Source: Acuticoccus sp965213555
GTDB lineage: Bacteria > Pseudomonadota > Alphaproteobacteria > Rhizobiales > Amorphaceae
Assembly: GCF_965213555.1 (NCBI RefSeq)
Contig: NZ_OZ243890.1
Span: 2,728,001-2,792,000 of the forward strand
Reading direction: 5' to 3'
Length of the DNA stretch: 64,000 bases
Each line of letters starts with the position of its first letter. The first letter of the stretch is position 1. Made by a program: the position numbers and the translations under genes. Shown here in pieces: positions 17,034-28,014 of this stretch. The notes below the pieces were generated by a model, which was given only the letters and a program-made list of their open reading frames with translations, had not been told where the DNA came from and ran no database searches.

Positions 17034-17093
17034 GCAAGGCAAGGCAAGGCAAGGCAAGGCAAGGCACGGCACGGCACACCACGGCACGGCACG
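17031..17093. repeat. AAGGC/ACGGC pentanucleotide repeat
   Basis: Seven perfect AAGGC units (17031-17065) are followed by degenerate ACGGC and ACACC units to about 17093. It sits immediately after the transposase remnant, in non-coding DNA, and is probably a slippage-generated satellite. Confidence 0.9.
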
Positions 17094-17319
17094 ACCGGAC
17101 CGGGCCGTCGTGCAACCGCTCCGCTCGCATCATCCGAACTGCTGCGCTGCTCGCGATCCGCAGCGCGCCCACGAACCGCACGTCTCAGCGGCCTGCTGGC
17201 GCGGGAGGACGCCGGAGCCATGCCCTCCGACCTAGCCCGCCGAGGACCTCAGACTGCCCCGCGCCGTCTCGTGGCCGCGCGTCCTGTGCGGCAAGGTCCG
17301 CCGGGCGCGGGCGTTGCCG

Positions 17320-18132
17320 TCAGCCGCGGTTGCTTCGATCCGCGCCGCGGAACTCGTTCGATGGAGCGTGCGGGTTCGCCCAGTTCGCGCCGTCCGTGAC
17401 GAGATCGGCGAGGGCGCCCGCGATGGCGTCGAGCAGGGACTCGCCCTTTGCAGCGGTTGCCCGCGCAGGGTTGCCGATCACACCGTTCCGGGTCGCGCCA
17501 CTGAACGGGCGCCAGCGGAACGAGGCCTTGCCCGCAAGAAGCAGCGGAGGGTCGGCGGGCGTGGCAAGGCGATCCAGCGCGCTGGCATCGACAAGGTCGG
17601 GCTCGAGGGCGAGCATCATGGAGGTCTCGGCTTCGCAGGCGTGGTGGACGCCCGCCTGGTCGTCGAGGAGCGGCGTGATCGCCTCCGCCGCCTCGCGCAG
17701 GTAAGTGGTCGCGATGATGGTGGCGCGAAGCTCGATCGACAGTGTTTCCGCCGCATGTTGCATCGCGATGTGATTGCCGCCGTGGCTGTTCGACAGCAGG
17801 ATGTCGTGAAAGCCGAGCCGCACGAGCGCACCGACAACGTCGCGCAGGACGCGCTGAAAGGTCTCCGGCGAGAGCGTGATCGTTCCACCGAAGCTCATGT
17901 GATGTTCCGATAGTCCGCACCAGACGACGGGTGTGACCACCACCACCCGTTTGGGGGATGCCCGCCGAGCCGCACGCACCGCGATCTCGCGGCCGATGCG
18001 CGTGTCGGTCATGGTCGGCAGATGCGGCCCGTGCTGCTCGATGGACGCCACGGGCACGATGACGACGGCGTTCTTCGCCGCAAGATCGCGCAGCTCGTGC
18101 GCCTTCATGCGCTCCCAAAGCACCTCGGACAT
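17320..18132 (-). CDS. creatininase-family amidohydrolase
   Basis: A metal-dependent amidohydrolase of the creatininase/MftE/FAPy-hydrolase superfamily, 270 residues. The signature VPVASIEQHGPHLP has metal ligands Glu32 and His34, with Asp43 in TMTDTRIG. SEHHMSFGGT, SNSHGGNH and CEAETSMML supply the remaining metal and substrate residues. It starts MSEVLWERM, with GAAGGAACC just upstream as a ribosome site. The true substrate is unknown; members cleave cyclic amides or formamides. It is the downstream gene of a minus-strand trio with an aldehyde dehydrogenase and a dehydrogenase, and may belong to the same catabolic island. Confidence 0.9.
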   Translation of the reverse strand: MSEVLWERMKAHELRDLAAKNAVVIVPVASIEQHGPHLPTMTDTRIGREIAVRAARRASPKRVVVVTPVVWCGLSEHHMSFGGTITLSPETFQRVLRDVVGALVRLGFHDILLSNSHGGNHIAMQHAAETLSIELRATIIATTYLREAAEAITPLLDDQAGVHHACEAETSMMLALEPDLVDASALDRLATPADPPLLLAGKASFRWRPFSGATRNGVIGNPARATAAKGESLLDAIAGALADLVTDGANWANPHAPSNEFRGADRSNRG

Positions 18133-18238
18133 TGTTGGTTCCTTCTCACCGCGGGCGCCGCGGACGGACTGGCGAGATCCGCGTCAAACCTTTTCCGACG
18201 GCGTCGACCAACTCAAGCGGCTCGTCCGACGTCGCCGA

Positions 18239-19714
18239 TCAGGGGACGTCATACCCGAATGGCGCCACCGCCGTTTCGTCGGTCTCAATCCAAACGCTCT
18301 TCGCCTGAGTGTACTCGCGCAGAACATCGATGCCTGACGAGCGGCCGAAGCCCGATCCGCGCATGCCGCCGAACGGGGACATGACCGAAAGCGAGCGGTA
18401 GCCATTGACCCACACCGTGCCGGCCCGGATCGCTCGCGCCATGCGGTGGGCGCGGAACACGTCCCTCGTCCACACCGCGCCGGCGAGATCGAACGCGCCC
18501 TCGTTCGCCAGCGCGACGGCCTCGTCCTCGGTGTCGAACGGCGTCACGCAAAGGACCGGACCGAAGATCTCCTTCCGCGCGATCATCATCTCCGGCGTCA
18601 CGTCGGCGAACACGGTGGGGCGCACGAAGAACCCTCGCGCAAGGTCGCGATCGTCCGTTCGCCCCCCCGTCACCAGCCGCGCGCCGTCCGCTGTGCCGGC
18701 CTCGATCGTCTGAAGCACGCTTTCGAACTGACGGCGATTGTTGATGGGTCCCACCTCGGTGGCGGGATCGTCCGGGCGCCCCACCTTCAGCCGCGCGGTC
18801 CCCGCGCTCACCCATTCCACCATCCGCTCGTAGACGGAGCGCTCAACCAGAAGCCGAGCGCCGGCGGTGCAGCTTTGGCCGGCGGCGGCGAAGATCGCCC
18901 CCTGCGCGGCCCTCGCGGCGCGCCTCAGGTCGGCGTCGGCGAAGACGATGTTGGCCGACTTGCCACCGAGCTCGAGCAGCGCTGGCCGTCCCGCCATCGC
19001 CGCCGCCGCTGCCACCCTTCGCCCCGTACCCACCGAGCCGATGAAGACCACCTTGCCGACCCGCTCGTCCGACACGAGCCGCTGGCCGGACGTGGGGCCG
19101 AGACCGGCGACGACGTTGACGGCTCCGTCCGGGACGCCGGCTTCGTGCAGCAGCCGCACCAACGCGATGGAGGACTGCGGCGTCAGCTCCGACGGCTTCA
19201 GGATGGCAGCGCAGCCGGCGCCGAGTGCCGGGGCGAGCTGCCATCCTGCGGTGAATATCGGAGCATTCCACGGTGTGAGCTGGACCACGGTGTCGAGCGG
19301 CTCGCGCGTCACGATGTTGAGGTGCGACGTCGCGACGGGCACCACATCGCCGAACAGCTTGTCGGCAAAGCCCGCGTAGAACGCGAACATCTCCGCGACC
19401 TTGGCGACCTCGGCGCGCGCATCACGGATCGGCTTGCCGGCCGTGCGGCTTTCGAGTGCCGCAAGGTCCTCCCCCGCCGCCGCGATGCGCCGCGCGGCCT
19501 GCGTCAGCACCGCGCCCCGTCGCGAGGCCGACAGCGCCCGCCACGCACGGCCGCCCTCTTCGGCCGCGCAGAGCGCTGCCTCGGCCGCTGCTTCGCCGCC
19601 GTCGGCGTAGCGCGTTGCGACCATCCCGGTGGTGGCATCCTCGATCACAACGGGCTCGCCGCAGCCGGGAAGCATCGCGCCTCCCACGAGGCTGGCGACA
19701 TCGCCCTCATTCAT
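18239..19714 (-). CDS. NAD(P)-dependent aldehyde dehydrogenase
   Basis: This oxidises an aldehyde to its acid in the cytoplasm; the substrate is unknown. The 491-residue product starts at ATG 19714, overlapping the stop of the upstream dehydrogenase frame (ATGAATGA). Family features are TPWNAPIF, the cofactor motif FIGSVGTGRRV, general base Glu248 in LELGGKSANIV, catalytic Cys282 in GQSCTAGARLLV, and IFGPVL near the C-terminus. Full length with no breaks. The overlap indicates translational coupling to the HIBADH-like gene, suggesting a two-step oxidation of an alcohol or hydroxy acid. Confidence 0.94.
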   Translation of the reverse strand: MNEGDVASLVGGAMLPGCGEPVVIEDATTGMVATRYADGGEAAAEAALCAAEEGGRAWRALSASRRGAVLTQAARRIAAAGEDLAALESRTAGKPIRDARAEVAKVAEMFAFYAGFADKLFGDVVPVATSHLNIVTREPLDTVVQLTPWNAPIFTAGWQLAPALGAGCAAILKPSELTPQSSIALVRLLHEAGVPDGAVNVVAGLGPTSGQRLVSDERVGKVVFIGSVGTGRRVAAAAAMAGRPALLELGGKSANIVFADADLRRAARAAQGAIFAAAGQSCTAGARLLVERSVYERMVEWVSAGTARLKVGRPDDPATEVGPINNRRQFESVLQTIEAGTADGARLVTGGRTDDRDLARGFFVRPTVFADVTPEMMIARKEIFGPVLCVTPFDTEDEAVALANEGAFDLAGAVWTRDVFRAHRMARAIRAGTVWVNGYRSLSVMSPFGGMRGSGFGRSSGIDVLREYTQAKSVWIETDETAVAPFGYDVP

Positions 19715-20575
19715 GCCCGGAACCTTCGACGATCCTGTTGAAGTCCTCGCCCGAGCCGAGCCTTGCTGCCGCTGCGCTCCATTGGGCAGCAAGGTCCTCG
19801 CAGAGGCGCCCTGCACCGGGAAGTCGTGCAGCGAGGGCGACGTCCTTCGCCATCAGGCCCATCGAGAAGCCGCTGTCGAAGGCGTCGGAGAGCACCCAAC
19901 GCGGCAGGTTCACCTCGGTCACGGCGCTGCGGCCGGAGCCTGCGTTCACCGCAGTGAGCATGGCCTCGGCCGAGACCCCGCCCGCCGAGGCAAGCCGCAA
20001 CGCCTCGGCCGCCAGAAGGAGATGGCCTGCGCACAGGACGTTGTTGGCAAGCTTCACGACCGCGCCGGCACCGGGCCCGCCGCACCGCACCACCTTTCGC
20101 GCGAGCGCGGCTAGGATTGGCATGGCGATGTCGACGTCGCGGTCCGCGCCGCCGACGTGGCGATGTCGACGTCGCGGTCCGCGCCGCCGATCATCATGAG
20201 GAGCGTGCCCGACGCCGCTCCTGCCGGACCACCTGAAACGGGCGCGTCCACGTAGCCCACACCCTGAGAGGCTGCATCGGCCTGCATCCGGCGCGCGGTC
20301 TCCGCGCCGATCGTCGATGTGTCGACGATGACCGCGCCGCGTTCGAGCCGATCCATCAGCTCGTCCACCACGGCCACCACGGCGGCGTCGTCGGGGAGCG
20401 ACAGGACCACGGTATGCGTGGACGCGAGGTCTCCGAGCGACGCGACGCTCGGCGCAAACGCCTCTCGTTGCTCCGCGCTGATGTCGTAGCCGGTGACGGC
20501 GAAGCCCGCGTCAGCGAGCGTGCGTGCCATCGCAAGGCCCATCGCGCCGAGACCGACGACCGCCACCCCTTCCAC
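19707..20575 (-). pseudogene. 3-hydroxyisobutyrate-dehydrogenase-like gene, frameshifted by a 35-bp duplication
   Basis: A beta-hydroxyacid dehydrogenase (6-phosphogluconate/HIBADH superfamily). GTG 20575 has an AGGAGG ribosome site and gives VEGVAVVGLGAMGLAMARTL with the GxGxMG nucleotide fold. Later come VDAPVSGGPAGAASGTL and, in another frame, GAGAVVKLANN with the catalytic Lys. The frames part at a 35-bp tandem duplication (20123-20190). Deleting one unit joins GGADRDVDIA to MPILAALARKV and restores about 277 residues of standard fold. As it stands the protein ends early after the Rossmann domain and lacks the catalytic domain. The change is either recent or an assembly fault. Confidence 0.88.
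20123..20190. repeat. 35-bp-period tandem duplication inside the dehydrogenase gene
   Basis: Two identical 33-base copies, 20123-20155 and 20158-20190, are separated by CG (period 35). As 35 is not a multiple of three, the duplication shifts the frame and creates the premature stop. The copies show no divergence, so the event is young. Confidence 0.95.
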
Positions 20576-20890
20576 GAGACCTCCTGCGATGCCGCCGCTA
20601 ATTCGTAAAGCAACCCGTCGCCCGCTGCCACTCGATGGCGGCTGGCACGCCCCCTGTTGTCGGGGTCGCGAAAACGGCCTTAGCTCAGAGCCTCGACGCT
20701 GGTGGTGGCCGCATGAGCGCACATCTTTCGATCACCCCTACCTCGCACGGCCGTGGTCCCACTGCCACGAACGAGGCGTTCGGTTCGCGCACGCCGCGCC
20801 CGGGTGCTGTGGGTTCGCATGGGCTGGCACTGACCTTGCGGCTCGAACGAAGCGCTTCGCATCAGGCGACTTGAAGAAGGCGACACGGCG
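20576..20890. other. divergent intergenic region between dehydrogenase and amidase
   Basis: 315 bases that should contain the promoters of both the minus-strand catabolic trio and the amidase. An inverted repeat, CGAACG-AGG-CGTTCG (20768-20782), could be a regulator binding site. No -10/-35 pair is convincing. Confidence 0.4.
20768..20782. promoter_or_regulatory. candidate operator CGAACG-3-CGTTCG
   Basis: A perfect 6-bp inverted repeat with a 3-base spacer in the divergent promoter region, about 110 bases before the amidase start. The size fits a dimeric regulator site, but no regulator gene lies nearby, so this is only a lead. Confidence 0.25.
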
Positions 20891-22297
20891 ATGACGGACA
20901 CCGACCTCTGCTTCACTTCTGCCGTCGAGCTCCGCTCGCTCATCGCGACCAAGCAGCTTTCGCCCGTGGAGCTCATGGACGCCGTGCTCGCTCGGGCCGA
21001 GGCGCTCCAGCCCACGCTCAACGTGATCTGCACCTCCACGTTCGATGCCGCCCGCGACGCGGCCAAGGCGAGCGCCGAGCGAGTCGCCCGCGGCGAACCC
21101 CTCGGACCCCTCGAGGGGCTGCCGGTGACCATCAAAGACCTCACCATGACCAAGGGCGTGCGGACCATGGCCGGCTCCTGGGTCTATGCCGAGCGGGTCC
21201 CGCAGGAGGACGCGCCCCTGGTGGAGCGCCTGCGCGACGCCGGTGCGATCTCCATCGGCAAGACCACGGTGCCGGAGGCCGGCTGGATCGGCTGCGGCGA
21301 CAGTCCCCTGACGGGCAGCACCCACAACCCCTGGAGGCACGGCTTCAACGCCGGCGGCTCGAGCAGCGGCGCCGCGGCGTGCGCCGCGGCGGGCATCGGG
21401 CCGCTGCACCAGGGTTCGGACGGCGCCGGCTCGATCCGCATGCCGGCCGCCTTCTGCGGCATCTACGGACTGAAGCCGTCGTTCGGCAGGGTGCCGATCG
21501 CGCCGATGTCCAACAACGAGTTCAACTCGCACGCCGGACCCATGACGAGGACCGTCGCCGACGCTGCGCTCATGCTGGGGGCGATGGCCGGCCCCGACGA
21601 CCGTGACTTCACATCCTTGGAAGGCGCGCCGGCGGACTACCTCGCCGAGCTCGACAAGCCCATCGCCGGCCTCAGGGTCGCGTTCAGTCCCGACCTTGGC
21701 TACCTGCCGGTCGATGCCGAAGTGGCTGAACCCGTGCTCCACGCGGTGGAGGCCTTCCGCGAGCTCGGTTGCGAGGTGGAGCAGGTGGGCGCGCTTTGGG
21801 ACGACCCCATCGACACCGAGCGCTGCTACTGGTCGACGAGCATGGCCGGCAACATGGGTCCCTACGTGGACACGTTCGGGGAGCGGATGGACCCTGGCCT
21901 GCTCGCCTGCATCGAGGATGGCCGTCGCTACTCGGCGGTTGATCTCGTGCAGCACCGACAGAAGCGCCTGGACTTCGCCCGCACGGTCCAGGACGTCTTC
22001 AGGCGTTACGACCTGTTGTTGACGCCTAGCTTGTCGGTGGCTGCCTTCCCCGTCGGCCGCATCATCCCAGAGCATTGGCCGCAGCACGACTGGGACTGGC
22101 TGCGCTGGGCGGGCTTCTCCTACCCCTTCAACCAAGGCTGGGTGCCGGCGGCGAGTTGCCCCTGTGGCTTCACCGCGGACGGGCGGCCGGTGGGCCTGCA
22201 GATCGTCGCCGGCCGCTTTCAGGACCTCCGAGTGCTGCAAGCGAGCCGCGCCTTCGAGGAGGCCCGCCCGTGGGCCGCCCACCGCCCGCCGGTCTGA
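20891..22297 (+). CDS. amidase signature family hydrolase
   Basis: A Ser-cisSer-Lys amidase, 468 residues, cytoplasmic. The catalytic Lys is in GLPVTIKDLTMTKG. The Gly/Ser-rich signature is NAGGSSSGAAACAAAGIG, with the cis-Ser, and the nucleophile Ser is in SDGAGSIRMPAAFCGIYG. It resembles GatA-type folds, but gatC and gatB are absent here, and the gene stands upstream of a peptide-type ABC transporter. A catabolic amidase is therefore likelier. It is divergent from the creatininase/ALDH/HIBADH trio. An AGGCGAC stretch before ATG 20891 is a weak ribosome site. Substrate unknown. Confidence 0.92.
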   Translation: MTDTDLCFTSAVELRSLIATKQLSPVELMDAVLARAEALQPTLNVICTSTFDAARDAAKASAERVARGEPLGPLEGLPVTIKDLTMTKGVRTMAGSWVYAERVPQEDAPLVERLRDAGAISIGKTTVPEAGWIGCGDSPLTGSTHNPWRHGFNAGGSSSGAAACAAAGIGPLHQGSDGAGSIRMPAAFCGIYGLKPSFGRVPIAPMSNNEFNSHAGPMTRTVADAALMLGAMAGPDDRDFTSLEGAPADYLAELDKPIAGLRVAFSPDLGYLPVDAEVAEPVLHAVEAFRELGCEVEQVGALWDDPIDTERCYWSTSMAGNMGPYVDTFGERMDPGLLACIEDGRRYSAVDLVQHRQKRLDFARTVQDVFRRYDLLLTPSLSVAAFPVGRIIPEHWPQHDWDWLRWAGFSYPFNQGWVPAASCPCGFTADGRPVGLQIVAGRFQDLRVLQASRAFEEARPWAAHRPPV

Positions 22298-22501
22298 CAT
22301 GGGCACGCGCCGATCCGCGTCGGCACGGACCTTGCAGCCGTCACTCCTGGGAACACCGTCTCGACACAGAACCGCTTCGCCGACATACTCGTCGAGACCG
22401 TCACTTCGCGAGGCAAGACGATGGGTCAGCGCGGTTCCTTTATGTTTGCGGTCGCACGGATGCCGCGGTCGCGGCGATGTTGAGCGGGAGTTGCTGAGAC
22501 C

Positions 22502-23443
22502 GTGGCTCCTCTCATTTTGCGCCGTGTCGCCTCGACCATACTGGTCATGACGTTCGTCGCGCTCTTCGTCTTCGGTCTACTTTACCTTGCTCCGGGCGAT
22601 CCTGCGGCGATCATCGCAGGCGACCTTGCGACCCAGGCCGACGTCGAGCGGATCAGAGCCTCGCTCGGCCTGGACAAGCCCTTCCACACCCAGTTCCTGA
22701 GCTGGGCCGGCGGCATGCTCCAGGGAGACCTCGGCACCTCGATCTTCTCGGAGCGGCCGGTCGCCGAGCTGATAGCCCAGCGCATCGAGCCGACGCTCGC
22801 CCTGGCGACGACGACCATCGTGTTCAGCGTCATCATTGCGGTGCCCATGGGCATCGTCGCGGCCTGGCGCGCTGGCTCCTGGGTTGACCGCCTGGTGATG
22901 GGCTTCGCCGTCCTCGGCTTCTCCGTGCCGGTGTTCGTCTTCGCCTACGTGCTCATCATCGTCTTCGCCGCGCAGCTCCAGCTCGTGCCGGTGATGGGCT
23001 ACGTGTCGATCTTCGAGAGCCCGGCGGGCTTCTTCCGCTCGATCGCGCTTCCCACGCTGGCGCTAGGGGTCACCTACGTCGCGCTGATCGCGCGCATCAC
23101 GCGCGCCTCCATGCTGGAGGCGATCAACCAGGACTACATCCGCACCGCCCACGCCAAAGGTCTCGGCATCGTGCCGATCCTGTTCCGCCATGCCCTCAGG
23201 AACGCCTCGGTGCCCATCGTCACCACCGTGGGCATCGGGATCGCGCTCCTCATCGGTGGCGTCGTCGTCACCGAGAGCGTGTTCGCCATCCCGGGCCTGG
23301 GCCGTCTCACGGTGGATGCGATCCTGCGGCGGGACTATCCGATCATCCAGGCCGTCATCCTCATCTTCTCGGCGGTCTACGTTCTCATCAACCTGGTGAT
23401 CGACGCGACGTACATCCTGCTCGACCCGAGGATCCGCTACTGA
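22502..23443 (+). CDS. dipeptide/nickel-type ABC transporter permease (DppB-like)
   Basis: First inner-membrane subunit of a binding-protein-dependent importer, 313 residues, starting at GTG 22502. The N-terminus is ILRRVASTILVMTFVALFVFG, followed by a periplasmic loop with DPAAIIAGDLATQADVERIRASLGLDKP, typical of DppB. Five more membrane segments follow. The EAA loop that contacts the ATPase reads YIRTAHAKGLGIVPILFRHALRN. The stop overlaps the start of the next permease (TGATG), so translation is coupled. Substrate class inferred from family. Confidence 0.94.
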   Translation: MAPLILRRVASTILVMTFVALFVFGLLYLAPGDPAAIIAGDLATQADVERIRASLGLDKPFHTQFLSWAGGMLQGDLGTSIFSERPVAELIAQRIEPTLALATTTIVFSVIIAVPMGIVAAWRAGSWVDRLVMGFAVLGFSVPVFVFAYVLIIVFAAQLQLVPVMGYVSIFESPAGFFRSIALPTLALGVTYVALIARITRASMLEAINQDYIRTAHAKGLGIVPILFRHALRNASVPIVTTVGIGIALLIGGVVVTESVFAIPGLGRLTVDAILRRDYPIIQAVILIFSAVYVLINLVIDATYILLDPRIRY

Positions 23444-24314
23444 TGGCCCTCGCCGAGAGGGCTCGCACGTCGCGCCTGGCAAGCGGCTGGAGCTGGTTCC
23501 GCGCCCATCCCACCGTGCTCCTGGGCCTCACGATCTTGAGCGTGATGGTCCTCACCGCGCTCTTCGCGCCATGGATCGCGACCCACAATCCGGGACTGCT
23601 GGACCCGCTGAACCGGCTCAAGCCGCCGGGCGCGGAGAACTGGTTCGGCACCGATCATCTGGGCCGCGACGTGTTCTCGCGCACCGTCCACGGTGGGCGT
23701 GTCTCGCTGTTCGTGGGCCTGGTGGTGGCCGTGATCGCCTGCTCGGCAGGCATGGTCATCGGCCTGCTTTCGGGCTTCATCCGGGTGCTCGATGCCATCA
23801 TCATGCGCATCATGGACGGCCTGATGGCGATCCCCGCGATCCTCCTTGCCATCGCGTTGGTGGCGATCGCCCGCTCCAGCGTGTGGACCGTCATCGTGGC
23901 CGTGGCGATCCCGGAGATCCCACGCGTGGTGCGCTTGGTGCGCAGCGTCGTGCTCACCCTGCGCGAGCAGCTCTTCGTGGACGCGGCCGTGTCGCTCGGC
24001 GCCAAGCTGCCGCGTATCCTGTTCGTGCACATCATGCCCAACACGCTGGCCCCGCTCATCGTGCAGGCCAGCTACGTGGCGGCCTCGGCCATCATCATCG
24101 AGGCGATCCTGTCCTTCCTCGGGGCCGGCACGCCGCCTGCCATCCCCTCCTGGGGCAACATGATGGCCGAGGGACGGACCTACGTGACCATCGCATGGTG
24201 GCTCCTGCTCTTCCCGGGCCTCTTCCTGTCGTTGGTGGTGCTGTCGGTGAACCTCCTGGGGGATGGTCTGCGCGAGACGCTCGACCCCCGCCTTCGCCGC
24301 TCGGCGCGCAACGG

Positions 24315-24318
<4 letters not shown>
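23443..24318 (+). CDS. dipeptide/nickel-type ABC transporter permease (DppC-like)
   Basis: Second permease, 291 residues. The N-terminal membrane segment TVLLGLTILSVMVLTALFAPWI precedes ENWFGTDHLGRDVFSRTVHGGRVSL, the DppC/OppC hallmark. The EAA-type loop is FVDAAVSLGAKLPRILFVHIMPN, and IPSWGNMMAEGR follows before the last segment. Start ATG 23443 overlaps the dppB-like stop, and the stop overlaps the ATPase start (ATGA at 24315-24318), so the four transporter genes form one operon. Confidence 0.95.
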
Positions 24319-26159
<1,841 letters not shown>

Positions 26160-26294
26160 GGCGATGTTTCGAGCTTCCCCGCGGCCGTCTTACGCCTTTG
26201 GAGGGCCACACGAGGCGGCGGCGGGGCGGGTCCCAGCTGCGGGAAGCCGCGCCGGTTGGCGACCATCCCGACGAAATACAAAAAGGGGAGCAAG

Positions 26295-27884
26295 ATGCGA
26301 ACACACATGATGAGGGCGGCGGTCCTCGCCGTCTCGACCACCTGCCTCGCCGGTCCCGCGCTGGCGGAAACCGTCCTCAGGGTGGTGCCCCAGGCGGACC
26401 TGAAGATCACCGACCCGGTCTGGACCACCGCGGCGATCACCCAGAACCACGGATACATGGTCTACGACATGCTGTTCGCCATGGACAGCGAGCTCAATCC
26501 GCAGCCGCAGATGGTGGAGAGCTGGGAGGTCAGCGAGGATGACCTGACCTGGACGTTCACGCTGCGCGAGGGGCTTCTGTTCCACGACGGCTCCCCCGTG
26601 GAGGCGTCCGACGTGGTGGCGTCGATCCAGCGCTGGGCGGCGAGGCGGGCGGACGGCCAGGCGCTCCTACCGCGCGTTGAGGCGATGAACGCGTTGGACG
26701 CCAGGACCTTCGAGATCGTTCTCAGCAAGCCCTTCGGGCCCATGCTTCAGGTTCTGGCGAACCCCACCGCGCCGCTGCCCGTCATGCGCGAGGAGGAGGC
26801 GAGCACCGATCCCAACGAGCAGGTGACCGAGATGATCGGCTCAGGCCCGTTCGTGTTCGACGACGAGGCCTGGGTGCCCGGCGACCGCGTCGTCTACCGC
26901 AAGTTCGAGGATTATGTTCCCCGCGACGAGCCCGTGGACGGCTTTGCCGGCGGCAAGGTCGTGAACATCGACACCGTGGAGTGGATCTACATCCCCGACA
27001 CCAACACCGCGACCCAGGCGCTGCAGTCCGGCCAGGTGGACGTCTACGAGATCCCGCCCATGGACCTCGTGCCCGTGCTCCAGGCCGACCCGAACATCAC
27101 CGTCAAGGTGCTCGACCCGCTGGGCAAGATGGGTCACATCCGCCCCAACCACCTCTACCCGCCCTTCGACGACCCTCGCGCGCGCCAAGCGCTGCAGCTC
27201 CTCGTGGACCAGCGCGAGTTCCTGGCCGCCCAGGTCGGCAACCCCGACTTCGAGACGGTCTGCTACTCCGTCTTCATGTGCGACTCCCCCTTCGAGAACG
27301 AGAACCACGCGCAGGATTGGCGTGAGCCCAACAAGGAACGCGCCAAGGAGCTGCTCACCGAGGCGGGCTACAACTTCGAGGACCCGCTGGTGGTGATGCT
27401 GCCGACGGACCAGCAGATCATCTACAACAACATGCTGGTCATGGTGGGCAAGCTCGAGGAGATCGGCGTCAACGTCGACGCGCAGGCCATGGACTGGTCG
27501 ACGCTGACAAGCCGCCGTGCCCGCGACGACGACCCGAGGGAGAGCCCCAACGTCGGCTGGCACCTGTTCCCCACCTGGTGGACGGGGGTGCCCATGTCGA
27601 GCCCGCTCACCAACTCGCCGCTGGTCGCCACCGGCGATCCGGTCTCGGCCTGGTTCGGCTGGCCCGAGGACGAGGAGACCGAGCGGCTGCGTGCAGCCTT
27701 CATGGACGCCACCACCGAAGAGGAGCAGCGGGAGGTGATCGACGACCTCCAGAAGCGGTTCTACGAGTTCATGCCCTACATCAACACGGGCCAGTTCGTG
27801 ACGCCCGTCGCGTGGCGCAACGAGGTGACAGGGGTTCCGAACGCCCTCCTGTTCGTCCCCTGGGGCCTTGAGAAGGAAGGCTAA
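26295..27884 (+). CDS. periplasmic substrate-binding protein of the peptide-type ABC transporter
   Basis: Family 5 solute-binding protein, 529 residues. ATG 26295 has GGGGAG five bases upstream. Residues 1-24 form a signal peptide ending GPALAE. The mature protein shows the family layout: MVYDMLFAMDSELNPQPQM, then LVESWEVS-like DLTWTFTLREGLLFHDG and EASDVVASIQRW. Substrate class is inferred; opines, peptides, amides or small glycosides are all possible. It is the last gene of the transporter operon and is followed by a hairpin terminator. The amidase upstream suggests that imported amides are hydrolysed inside. Confidence 0.94.
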   Translation: MRTHMMRAAVLAVSTTCLAGPALAETVLRVVPQADLKITDPVWTTAAITQNHGYMVYDMLFAMDSELNPQPQMVESWEVSEDDLTWTFTLREGLLFHDGSPVEASDVVASIQRWAARRADGQALLPRVEAMNALDARTFEIVLSKPFGPMLQVLANPTAPLPVMREEEASTDPNEQVTEMIGSGPFVFDDEAWVPGDRVVYRKFEDYVPRDEPVDGFAGGKVVNIDTVEWIYIPDTNTATQALQSGQVDVYEIPPMDLVPVLQADPNITVKVLDPLGKMGHIRPNHLYPPFDDPRARQALQLLVDQREFLAAQVGNPDFETVCYSVFMCDSPFENENHAQDWREPNKERAKELLTEAGYNFEDPLVVMLPTDQQIIYNNMLVMVGKLEEIGVNVDAQAMDWSTLTSRRARDDDPRESPNVGWHLFPTWWTGVPMSSPLTNSPLVATGDPVSAWFGWPEDEETERLRAAFMDATTEEEQREVIDDLQKRFYEFMPYINTGQFVTPVAWRNEVTGVPNALLFVPWGLEKEG

Positions 27885-27915
27885 CTGCAACGTCCCGGGA
27901 GGTGTCGCGACGGAC

Positions 27916-27940
27916 CAGCCCGACCCGTTCGGGCTGTTTC
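27916..27940 (+). terminator. intrinsic terminator after the ABC operon
   Basis: CAGCCCGA (27916-27923) pairs with TCGGGCTG (27929-27936) around a 5-base loop, followed by TTT. It lies 32 bases after the binding-protein stop, the expected place for the end of the transporter operon. The T-run is short. Confidence 0.6.
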
Positions 27941-28014
27941 GACAAGGTCTCGACGGCGTGGCGATGGGATGTGACGCCGGTCGACCGTGGACGGGGGGAC
28001 AGGCCGGGCCGGCG

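Noticed and set aside
17031..17093. Possible origin/iteron array
   Set aside because: Units are 5 bases long, simple and GC-rich with no AT-rich melting region or replication gene nearby; a slippage satellite fits better.
20680..20720. Sequence reminiscent of a tRNA D-arm (CTTAGCTCAGAGCC)
   Set aside because: No acceptor stem, anticodon arm or T-arm with TTCGA can be paired around it.
20680..22306. Minus-strand 522-residue frame opposite the amidase
   Set aside because: Antisense shadow of the amidase, which carries its full catalytic signature.
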